Positions 44,299-54,785 of a DNA stretch of 64,000 nucleotides are shown piece by piece. The position numbers were made by a program, and so were the translations under genes. Position 1 is the stretch's first letter; each line of letters starts with the position of its first letter. Where the stretch lies: contig OZ017760.1 of assembly GCA_963969365.1 (NCBI GenBank), forward strand, positions 1,426,001-1,490,000, written 5' to 3'. The stretch comes from Asterochloris sp. CNOR1 (lineage: Eukaryota > Chlorophyta > Trebouxiophyceae > Trebouxiales > Trebouxiaceae). A model generated the notes under the pieces. That model did not search any database and was not told the DNA's origin. It saw only the letters and a list, made by a program, of their open reading frames with translations.

Positions 44299-47200
44299 AT
44301 GGAAATCAGACCCAGCCCTGTCGAGGCTGCACATGCCAGGTGGACAAACTTGGCGCCCGTGACGCCAGCGTGGATGCAATGGCCTGACCGCCAGACGCCG
44401 GGCAACACCCTGCTGCTGCTGCTGCACCTGGCGCAGAGCATCAGCTGGACCCAGATATCGGTGTTGCTGGCAGTGATCTGGTGGATGCGCAGCGTGCATA
44501 GTAACAGGTGAACATATGCTGCATAACAGTTCAGGTGTGCTGCACCTGAGTCCGGCAGGGACGGCCCTGAGTGACAGTACTGAGCTGCTGCTGCTGCCCC
44601 GTCATGCAGCTGATGTGCTGGCCCCAACTTGCCGCACAGCTGACATTTCAGGCTGCAGCGCAGCTCAAGAAGATGCCACGTGCTTGCCCGCCTGCATGAG
44701 GCAGCCTGCTGCACAATGTGTAAGCTTGCATGCATCATGTTTCGTTTCCTGCCAGACATGTCCTTGCTGGCGCACATTGCAATCAAGGCGCGGCGTCCAT
44801 GTCTAAAGCTGAAGAGCCTGCAGTAAGCCACTTGCACACCTCCCTTGCCGGCCATCCTGCTGTGCAGGCTCAAGGCTCTCTGCAGAAACAAGGCTACAGC
44901 ATTCATTAGATTTGCTGCGGCTGACGCTCTCGTGCTTTCCCTGCACATGCTCAGCAGCAGCAACAGTTGTCTGGCCAAATGCACACATTGTACTGCAGGC
45001 ACATGGCGCCCACCAGAAGCAGGGGCCATGCTGTGCGCAACAGCTGGGCTGCCCTGCCAGCATTTTGCCCTCTACGTCTGCTCTTGCATCAGTAGCAGCA
45101 CTCATATTGCAGTTTCAAGTCAGCTTTGCAGGAGCAGGGGCTGCTGCACAGGACCCCTGCAGTGCCAGCTGTGCTGTCCCCACACATCTGCTCCAAGCTG
45201 AAGAGAGACACTCACATTGCAGATTGAAGACGGCTCTGCGGGAGCAGAGGTCGCGCTGGGACCTGCTGGCCCAGGCTGAGCAGAACTTCACAGTGGCTGA
45301 GAGCTTCACGCTGGGGTGGTTCAATGTGCTTCTGCGCCACCTGTGGCCCACTCTGATTGAAAAGGAGGTCTCAGACTCCGTCACCAAGGAGCTCAGGGTA
45401 AGAGCACCCTGCCATGGTGGTTTGCCTGCTGGCAGCTATGACCAGCCGCTTTGCAGGTGGTGGTTCAACATGCTGCCGCGCCATCTGTGGCTCACTCTGA
45501 TTGAGAAGAAGGCCTCAGACCATGTCAACAGGGAGCTCAGGTGAAGGGCATTGGTGGCAACCTGGGCGCTGTGCCTGTCCACCATCACTTCCCCCTGGCA
45601 CGCTCTGGTTCCTGCCTAATGCAAACCTGGTGGGCTTGTGCTTCACCTGTGACTGATACTTATGGATGGAGGCACTGCTTACAATGTTTTGCCAAGCTGC
45701 TGTCTCACCTGTGGCCAACCTGAAATGAGAGGAAGGCTTACAGACCTGAAAAGCACTGGGGCAGCCAACTGTCATAAGAAGCAACACAAGATCCCAAATC
45801 TTGTATGCAGCCACTATGGTCTAGCCAAGAGGTGGTCTGTGCAAAGGAGCTATGTGATTGACATGTGCAGGTGACCTGCAGCATACATGCACCGCAAGGC
45901 AAATCCAGCAAGGCAGCCGAGCTTGCCTATTGCAGCACGGCCTGCCAGACTGGCTGAGAAGCTGGCTGCTTCTCAGCCAGTCTGGCAGGCCGTGCTTGTG
46001 GCTTATAGCAGCAGATTGCAGGAGTCTCCTGCACGCACCACGGGCTGGCGGAGGCGCAGCTCTGTTGGCTGCACACAGAAGCATACTGCGGCACCCCATC
46101 AGCTCACTCCAATGATGCACAGCATGCCAAGATGGCTAAGGCGCAGCGCTGTGGCACACAGCAGCCAGCTGCAGCACCCTTTCAGCCCACACCAATGACT
46201 GCTCCACACCAGCCAGTGTGCTGCAGGACGTTATTGGTAAGATTCTGAAAAGCCAGGGAGAGAAAATTCCCCTATCCTACGTGGAAGCGATCGAGGTGGA
46301 GGAGCTCACTCTGGGCATGGTCCCCCCTCGCTTCCACTTCTGCCATGCGCGCTACAACCCCACCAAGAATCTGCTGCAGCTGGAGGCTGACATGGCTTTC
46401 CAGAGCACAGGCTTCCAGTGTGTGGTGAGCCTTGTGAGCTTCAGGAATTTGGATGGCTGTTGGCTGCTGAGATCTGCTGCAGGCTGACATGGCATTGCAC
46501 AACATCAGAGTCCAGTGCATAGTGAGTGTTGTCAGGCTATGACAGGTTGTTAGCAGCCAAATCTGCTGCAGCCGCAGGCTGAATTGACATCTCAGAACAC
46601 AGGTTCACAGTGCATGGGAAGGCTTGTTCATTGCAGGGCGGTGGGGGCGCACAGAGAGCATGCATGCTTTCGGACTGTAGCTGTGCCCTGTGCTGGCAAG
46701 CTTCAGGAAGGATGGCACCTGTGCCAAGAAGCTGATGTGGTCTTGTCTCGCCAAGCACTGCATAGACACCTGTGCCCCACTTGTGCAGTGACTGCTGGTC
46801 ATCTTGCCACAGCACCTTTTACCCAGCAGGCCCAGAGGAGCACCTCCAGAAGTAGCTTGTACAGCACTGTGGGCCCATACCCCTGCACAGCCGCCCTGCT
46901 ACACTGCATGCTGCACCGGCCGGTGTGCCTTCCCTGCCTGCACTACTGCCCTTTGTTTTCCTGCTGCCCACCTGATGCTCAACAGCTGCAACCTGCTGGG
47001 GATGCACCTCCTCAGCCTGGCCCTGGCAATATTTTGTCACAAGACAGGCTGTCCCTGTCTGCAGATTGCCCCACGCATGCGCGCCCACGCCCTGCTGCCA
47101 ACCCTCTCAGGGCGTGTGGCTGTGACCCACCTCAACCTCACCGGTCGCATACTTATCGGGCTGCATCTCTTCAGCAGGGCGCCTGGCATCAAGGGCTTGG

Positions 47201-50200
47201 AGGTGTCCTTCATCGCCCCACCTGAGCTGGATGTCAAGTTCTCGCCCTTTGGGGTCACCGTGACTGAGATCCCTGGGGTCCTGAGCGCTCTCAAGGTGCG
47301 TGTCGCATGCCTTGGCAGTTGGCCACACCATGGCTGTGGAGCATTCTTGACAGAAAGGCAGCCTGAATGACTTGGAGGCTAAGTGTGTGTGTGGACCATG
47401 CCTGACATGAGATGTCAACTTCTGCCTGCTATGGACCTAGATACACCAGAATGTGGCTCCTGATGTGGGCCATCCCTGCTGCAGAATTGCAGAGACGTGT
47501 CAGCACTGGAATGAGTTGTGTCTGCTGTCCACAGCACTATGATCACTGCATTGGTGCAGTTCATACATGGTCTCTGCTGCCAGCCCTTTGTCCCTCTACT
47601 GCTGCAGTCCCAGATCCAGAAGAAGATGACCACTGAAATGGTGGAGCCCAAGCGTAAGTATGTGGACATTGAGGCTGTCTGGAAGAAGCAGCGCCTCAAA
47701 AAGAAAGCGGGGCCGGGGGGGCTCCTGTCTGTGACCATCGTGCAGGCGCGGGACCTCAGGTCAGCTCATGAGGGATGCGAGAGAGCTCAAGTGCTTGCTG
47801 CAGCAGCCATGTCGGCGAGATACCTGTGGCATGTGCAGTCTCTGGAACCAAGTGAGCAGGTACTGCCACAGCATAGCCACACCTTTGGTGGTGGTGCCAG
47901 CTGGCACAGCATCCAGCAATGCCATGCATGCACTCTGCTGACCCCTTGCAGCCCTGCCTGGTGTTTGCTGCTGTGACAGTGCGCCCTCCTTTCACATCTT
48001 CACTGCAGAGCTGTGGGGCCATACAAGCCTGACTGTTCTACCTGTTCAGGTGAGCTCCCCATGATCCCTTGCATGCTGCAGGTACAAAGGCATGCAGCCC
48101 GCCAAGGTCAAAGAGATCGACGCTTACTGTGAGCTGCGCTTTGAGGCTCAGGTGTTTCGCACCCCCTGTGTGCGAGGCAGTGGGCGCCCAAGTTGGAATT
48201 GGCAGTTTGACATTCAGCTGCCAGAGCCCACAGAGGGGCGGGGACCTTGCAGCGAGGGGGAGTTGAGGCGAGGCCTTGTGTCCCCTGACTGGTACTGGCG
48301 TTGGAAGCTCAACGTCTAGCTGCCTAAGCCCACATTGAGTGGGGCCTGGCAGCAGTCTTTGCTGTGATCTGATCGTGGCTGCTGGGGTCAGCATGAGATT
48401 GCAAAGCTGGCATGGAGATGGATCAAGCTGCATTGGAGCTTTCTGCAGGTGACACAGACACAAGAAGTTCCAAAGGTCTTTGCGCAGGCTGAGCGCACGG
48501 ACCCGTGCACTTGTTGTACGCATGAGGCGTGTGTGTATGATGCCCAGCACCAGGCTGCTCCAACAACACACGCGCCTGCAGGCTGAAGGTGCTGGATGCC
48601 AAGGCGCTGGGCGACCCCGGGGTGCTGGGCACTGCCAAGGTGGCACTTGGCATGCTGGGGCTGCAAGCAAACGCTGGACCCCGCGATGTGTGGCTGCCTC
48701 TCAAGGTAAGCGACCTGCCAACATGACTTTGGGGGTGGCACAGGTGCTCTGGGATTGCCTGACAGGGGTCTGCAACATTGAGCTTTGGCTGATGCCCATT
48801 GGTCAGGCGAACGCAGCAGGGCTGTTGAAGCACATCAGGCCCATCACACACCAGAGCCGAACCACACACCAGCCTGCCCAAGCGCATTCTGTGCCCTGCA
48901 GGGTTCCCCTGAAGGCTCCATCCAGCTCCAGTTGAGCCTGCTGGCTCATGAGGTCAAGGGGCAACCTGAGCTGGCAGCCAGCTCAGAGGCAAGGCTGCAG
49001 GTAGCACTGGGTGAGGCTGCACAAGGCCAGATATACCAGACAGGTGGGTCTGGTGGGCTGCAGTGCTACAACGTCACGGCCACTTTTGGTGTTGGAAGCT
49101 CAGCAAGAGGCAGGCATTTACAAGGAATGCTGTGCCAAGCATGACCACAACCTCCTTGCGCTGCGCGCAGAACAGCTTGCAGTCACAATGCTCAGGCTTC
49201 AGGGCAAGAGGGAGCTGGTCAGCATGCGTGCTTGGCCCGGCACGTCCCGACCTTCCTGGCTGCCTGTGCAGGCAAGCCTGCAGTCACAATGGATGTCATT
49301 GAGGGCAAGGGGGAGCTCGTCAGTCTGCTGGAGGCCGAGAAGAGCCGCCGCCGCCTCCTGGAGCAGCGCTTCAGCAATGCGCAGCAGGAGGCCGACAAAC
49401 TCAGGTGAGCAGTTGTGTGTCTGCACAGGCGCTTTCTGCTGAGGCGCCCGCTTGCTGAAGCAAAGAGCAGGGGACTGCATGTGTCCTGCTTTGCAGCAGA
49501 CCGCTTGACTTTTCTTCCTGAGCTATGCAGGAGCAAGCTGAGCACCCTGCAGCGCAGCGGGCGGCAGGGCAGCGTTGCGGGCTCTGGCAGCCACCCCCGA
49601 GAGCACCGCACCCCCCACAAAAACTTCACAGTCTCTGGAGGCCTCGGCAGCCTGCACTCCATGGACAGCCAGGAGGGGCCGCCCCAGCTCCCCACTGGCC
49701 AGGCAACACAAAGACGTTTTCAGTCAGAACCTGGAGGTGAGGGGATGTTCTGGTGATGGTCCAATTAGGATCTGAATGGGTTGTATGGTGTGGCCTCTGA
49801 GCAAATCCTGTGAGGCTTTGGGCGCAGGCGCATCCAGTCCACCCCCAAAAGTGAAGGCACACTGTGATAACCATCACGTTGTGAATGACCAGGGTATGTG
49901 GTGTGTGTCTTCTACACAGCATCTTTGGGCTCCAGCCCAGACGTACTCAGTCTGAGCCTGGAGTTGAGGTGCCTCAGGCATTACTGTCGTGACGATAATT
50001 GCTGGCATGGGGCTTGCAAGCCTGTCATGCGTGCCACAGGCGCATTTCGGCTGACCGTGAAGGCAGGGCATTTGTGCAGCGCTGGTACTGTAGCAGGTAT
50101 CAACATGCTAGAGAGTCACACCGAGATTCCCACACTGCGCATCCAGTCCGAGCCTGTGGCAGGGACTCCTACAGCCTTCACACCATCGCAATACCTGACA

Positions 50201-53200
50201 CGCTCATAACAGAGCTGGTGTCCAGCACTGGAGGCACAGGCACTCCAGGCAGAGGCACGTCCAGTCTGGAGGTTTTGGGCACTCTGTGGTGACGGCGTCA
50301 TCGTGCTGCTGGTGTGCCTTGTGTTGTGTCTTTCTGGCGCAGTGGGGAGTCTCTGCTGTCTCTGGCGTGTCAGCATCAACTAGCAGCACGTACCTCTCCT
50401 CAAGATCCTCTTGTGCCCGGATGGAACAGCGAAGCTGCTGCCCTGGGCCACAACGCTGGCCTGTGCAGTTCATCCTATACCTGCAGATCATGTGCAGCGG
50501 GGGCCTCAGCAGCTGCTGGAAGACAAGGGCCAGCAGGACCCCGGCCAGGCCAGTCAGCAGCAGCCAGACCTGGTCAGCAAGGGCATAGTAAGCCAGTCCT
50601 TTTCAGGCCCCTGTCTGCCCCTGGCAGAAGTTTAAAAGAATTTTGCGCATGTGTGAGTACCGTCTGAAGGCTAGGGGATGTCACTTGATGTGCGTCTCCA
50701 CGGCCACCATTCAGGTTCAGGTGCCTGCAGGGCTGCAGGCGTGCTTCTCTGCCAGCCCAGTGCAAGTTGTGCAAGGTCCCTGTATGGTTCCACACCTGAC
50801 CGCTACTTGCGCAGGATGCTGGCAAAGATCTCCTGCAGACAGATGAGCAGCAGCCAGGTGGCTCTCTGCAACATGACGCGCCTGCACCCAGCAGTGCTGA
50901 GCAGCAGCCGTCCTCTGCTGGCTCTCAAGGTGAGCGGACAGGGTTCCCTCATCTTCGGCAACGTGTTCAGTGATGAGGGCTGCATTGTTGCAAAATGCCT
51001 GCCAGCTGCTGTGTCCGCGCAGCAGATTGCTTCACCTGGCCAGAAGGACTCTGCTTCTGACAAGAGAGGGTGGATTTCAGCAATTGCAGTCATATTGACA
51101 GCCCCATCAGGACTCTGCAGCATGATGCTGTGCTAGATGTGAGGGCAGAGGCTACGGTGTCTGGCTGTTCATTACTTCATCTGAGGACATGAAGACCCAA
51201 TGACCTGCTGTCCAACTAGGAGCCAGACAAGACGCAACAGCTGCCTGGCTGCAGAACTGCACAATGCAGACATGGAGGCAGACTATGGGCGTCCTAAGGA
51301 TGCCATGGGCAGGGTACTCAGCAATGACTATGACACCCAGCGTATGGGTCGTATGGTGAGCCACCCAAAGGGCACTCTGTAGCTCAGCTGTCCACGCTGA
51401 GTGGCAGCAGCAGGTGTCGTGGCCCATTGATGCATACTGTTGAGCCACAATGGGGCAGAAACCATCCATGTGCAAGGATCGATAGGATGCTGTGCCCAGG
51501 TGGGGCAGGCCGGCAAGCAGTGGGGCCCACCAGCGTGGCAGCATCTTCCGAAAGCTTGCGCTGCAAAATAGAGTGCAGCAGCGCAAGCTTCAGTGCATCT
51601 CAGTGATTGCTTAAGCAGTTGCAGCATAAGCAGCCAGTGGTGCTCAGCATGCAGGCAGTGAGGTCCCCCTGCAAAGGTTTGCACAGTGCAGCCCCAGATC
51701 TGCTGAGGCCCCCGCTCACCTTGCCTCAATGCCTGGCTGCAGAGCACGATTCCTACTGAGCACAGTGCATGCCTCTTGGTGCTGCTTCATATGTGTTGCG
51801 GCCCTGCTCTCCACACGTGCTCCGGTGCCTGGTTGCAGAGCAAGACTCCAATGGTGCACAGTGCATGCCTCTTGGAGCTGCTCCAAACGTGTTGTGGCCC
51901 TGCTCTCTACACTCCAGTGCCTGGCTGCAGGCTGAGACCGATGCTGATGTGGCAATGGGCGACCCAGATGCTGGCCCAGGGGCCAGCATGGGCCTGCTTG
52001 TCAAGGTGAGGCTTGTCTGAACTGGAGGACAACACCCCAGATCACATCAAAGATCACCAATCAGCTGCGGTATGAAGGCCTGTATGCTTTGCATGTCATG
52101 CTTTGCACAACGTCACAGCGTCAAATCGTGTCCATGCTGTGGCTTGAGAGGACAGAGTTGGCACAATCTGTGGATGAGGTGGTGCAAACTCTTACAGCAA
52201 CGACCATAAGCATTTCTCAAGGTTTACGGGTGATGAGCTCAATTGCTAAGGTTGTGCTGAGGGACCCCATGCCGGCATTCAGGCCAGTGCAACAGTATGA
52301 GAGCTACATCTCCAGGGAGGCTGCTCTGCAGCCTGCCACAACCTGCTGCTGCATCACAGAACATGGTTGTCCATGCTTGGAGACCTCTTCATACCTAGGC
52401 CTGCAGGAGAATTGAGACTGCACAGAGTTGTGGCGCCCTGCAGGTGTCAAAGCTTGAGAGGCTACTGCGGGAGGAGCGCACAAGGCGCCAGGCACAGGTG
52501 GGCGCAGCCCTTTGACAGCCCCATTCTGCTCAGCTGTTGCTTGGCAATGCTAAGGCCAACCAGACCTTGTTCAGCTCACCCTGTCCGCCTCTGATGTGCT
52601 GTATCTTCAGAGGCAGAGAGTTGCCTTTGCTTTTGGCGTCGCTGTTGGCACAAGCATCTGTAGCCTCTCCTTCAGACCCTGGGGCTCTAGGCGGCAGCAT
52701 ATGTCAGCTAGCAGCCGCTGGGGCAGGACAGGTTATGAGATTCAGTGAAGCCCCTGTCCTACCTGGCAAAACAAGCGGCCCCTCAGAGAGGCCTTGTCCT
52801 CGACCTGCAGATGTGTAGGTTGCAAAGCCACATGGCCAGCTGCCACTTGAGCTGTACCCCTGGTCACTTCCACCCGCATAACAGTGGCTTTGGTGAGATC
52901 TGCAGGTGACAGACCTGGAGGGCTATGTGAGCCAGCTGGAGACTGAACTGTCTGCCGAGCAGAGACGGCGCCAGACAGAGCAGTTGCGGGCTCTCATAGA
53001 GGGCGCACGCTTTTTGCTGCACAAATCTACTGGTGCCAATGAGCGCCACGTCTGGTACAGGTGCGTCTGCAATGCGCTGCTCAGCCGGAGTTGCTGCATG
53101 CCAGGCATCTAGGTTGCCAGCATACTTAAAGGCAAGCCTGGCCGGGGGACGTATTGAGCATTCCTTTAGCTCATGCTGGTCTGCTGTTGGCAGTGTGTGC

Positions 53201-54515
53201 AGGCAAGCGGGATACCTGGCACTAAGTGCTTCCTGTCAGGCCTTGCAGCATGTCCACCTGGTGCAGCCGGGGGCAATGTGTTGCACGTGGTCACAGGTGT
53301 CAGCCAGGGTCATGTCTGGTAACATTGTGACATATAAAGCCCATCAGCAAAAGGTGCAGCAGCCCGATAGCATGTCATGCAGCGCAGCCTGGCTGCTGTC
53401 CTGACTCTGCAGCTTCTTCTTGCGCATGCTGTGCCCAGGCGTCCCAGTCATGCATGTTAATAGGGGCCACCATTGCAAGGCTCATACATGTGTGCATACA
53501 TGACCCATATGACAGCATCAGGTCCCCTGCAGCTCGTCCACGCGTACGCTGCGCTGGGCCACCATGCGTGTGGGGCCCCCAACAAAGCATGCACACGGAG
53601 GCCACCAGTCTCCGCCACTGGAGCAACGAAATGGGGAAGGGCAGGGCAAGCTCAAAGAGCGCAGCGTGGACACTAAAAAGCTGCGCAAGGCCACTGTGGG
53701 CTGCAGTGACTTTCCCTCGAGAGAAAGTGAAGGTGAGTTTTGACAGTCGTACGGTAACTTTGAGGGCTGGAGAAGTACAGGCTACCGGATGGACACAGTA
53801 GCTTGACCCGACACGCCAGTCTGAGTTCCCCCAAGCCATTAGTCTGTTGTATTGCATTGAGAGTGGTGCGGGTTGTGGTCATTGAGACCTGACTGAGCAT
53901 GCGCAGCCCTGTCCCTCTCCAGACATGCTGAGCAGTCTACATCGGCCTGCTAAGATCACGAGCACTTTGCACCTAAGATATGCCTTCACGTGCAAGCAAT
54001 AATCTGTGGCTGCCCGGTATGATGGCCGTGTCAGGAGGCAAGGTCGCCTTGAGTCATGTGCTTTCTGCTCCACCCACACATCAGCTCATAGCTGCATGCA
54101 GGCTGCAGCAATTTGCGCATCAAGGCTTTGGCATGGTGCGCAGGCTGTGCAACAGGCTGGCACTGCCAGCCTCCCAGGCTAGCTTGAGGGGTGTTGCTTC
54201 ATTGCCTTCATGACCCTTCCAGAGTCTCTTAGAGCGCCTTCTGACTGCGTGCATACACCTGCAGGTTGGAGTGGGCTGCGCAACATGATGACCCTGCCAG
54301 GCTTCAAAGCCTCCAAAGCCAAGGAGGAGGAGCGCCAACCTGAGGACTCCAAGAGCTTTAGCATCGTGCTAGGTGGGGGGTCAGCAATCCACTTGGAGGT
54401 GCCACCGGGCGGAAATGGCAGGAGTCGTGATGAATGGGTGGCAGCATTCCAGGACCTGACTGATGACAGCTACAGCACCATTCTGCAAACAAACACTAGC
54501 GAACTCAAGGCATAG
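44299..54515 (+). CDS. Membrane-anchored SMP-C2-coiled-coil-PH protein (synaptotagmin-like lipid transfer/tether)
   Basis: It is probably an ER-anchored lipid-transfer or tethering protein of the plant SYT/NTMC2 and extended-synaptotagmin class. ATG at 44299 (first in-frame; a stop precedes it) gives a short head, then a membrane segment ([13 protein letters not shown] ... VLLAVIWWM). The SMP domain follows: [20 protein letters not shown], then [57 protein letters not shown] and [16 protein letters not shown]. The C2 domain spans [40 protein letters not shown] and [13 protein letters not shown]; its calcium-binding Asp pattern is not obvious. Coiled coils follow ([54 protein letters not shown]). 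The C-terminus is PH-like: [18 protein letters not shown] ... SFSIVLGGG ... [11 protein letters not shown], ending ELKA before TAG at 54513-54515. Exons between 49,750 and 52,440 are uncertain. Confidence 0.84.
44866..45130 (+). repeat. Acceptor-side copies of SMP exon 2 in intron 1
   Basis: Exon 2 starts after TTGCAG near 45221 with ATTGAAGACGGCTCTGCGGG then AGCAGAG. Similar sequence occurs at about 45111-45135 (TTTCAAGTCAGCTTTGCAGG then AGCAGGG) and more weakly at about 44868-44895 (CTCAAGGCTCTCTGCAGAAA). Each follows a GCAG or GCA. Confidence 0.6.
45457..45540 (+). repeat. Duplicate of the SMP exon 2 end with its own AG and GT
   Basis: The last 81 bases of exon 2 (45314-45396) recur here about 83% identical by eye. 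The copy follows TTGCAG and precedes GTGAAG, so both splice dinucleotides are kept. Its open frame reads [18 protein letters not shown] against [19 protein letters not shown] much weaker third copy lies near 45655-45745. Confidence 0.8.
45934..45996. repeat. Perfect 29-bp hairpin in an SMP-gene intron
   Basis: 45934-45962 is the exact reverse complement of 45968-45996, with a 5-base loop TGGCT. The arm contains CACGGCCTGCCAGACTGGCT. Pairing weakens abruptly outside this stem. It could be a small-RNA precursor or a young inverted duplication. Confidence 0.9.
46384..46624 (+). repeat. Three copies of an SMP exon end plus donor
   Basis: The exon end at 46384-46425 with following donor bases (GAGGCTGACATGGCTTTCCA ... 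CCAGTGTGTGGTGAG) is echoed at 46481-46534 (CAGGCTGACATGGCATTGCA ... CCAGTGCATAGTGAG) and 46575-46624 (CAGGCTGAATTGACATCTCA ... ACAGTGCATGGGAAG). Spacing is about 95 bases and similarity falls with distance from the exon. Confidence 0.85.
49714..50160 (+). repeat. Dispersed copies of a donor-side exon edge in the SMP gene
   Basis: AGACGTTTTCAGTCAGAACC then TGGAGGTGAGG at 49713-49743 is echoed at about 49938-49970 (AGACGTACTCAGTCTGAGCC then TGGAGTTGAGGTG) and near 50139-50160 (GCGCATCCAGTCCGAGCCTG). The second copy keeps the whole motif including the GT region. Confidence 0.7.
51731..51935 (+). repeat. Tandem 92-96 bp units ending at an acceptor
   Basis: GCCTGGCTGCAG or GCCTGGTTGCAG occurs at 51731, about 51827 and about 51919. 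The spacers share AGTGCATGCCTCTTGG, GCTGCTTCA or GCTGCTCCA, and GGCCCTGCTCTC. The last TGCAG is the likely acceptor of the coding exon that starts near 51931 (GCTGAGACCGATGC). Confidence 0.8.
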
Positions 54516-54785
54516 CCCTGAAACGAGCAGTTGTCTTGGACATGCAACCAGAGCTGCCGCAAGATGCCTTCAACCAGAGGAGGTGATGTACTGCTCTCGT
54601 CATCTGCTACAGCAGCCTGTCTTGCTGTAGGTGACTTTCAGCCACTTGTTTGGGGCCTCAAGTAATGAATGGCATGTCAAGGTTGCTTCTCAAGTCTCAT
54701 GCATGTCAATGAAAAGAAGCCTGTGAGCTTCAGGTGTTGTGAATGAATTCAAGCTGCTTGTTCTTTGGCCCCCTCATGGCAATCA
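54516..54785. other. Short convergent gap between SMP-C2-PH and LPEAT genes
   Basis: The two stop codons face each other 270 bp apart, so the 3' untranslated regions are short or overlap. No TGTAA was seen on either strand at the usual distance. Confidence 0.6.

Noticed and set aside
45457-45540. Functional mutually exclusive exon of the SMP domain
   Set aside because: It has AG, GT and an open frame, but its end phase does not fit the next exon, which starts in phase 0 (DVIGK). I report it as a duplicate copy instead.
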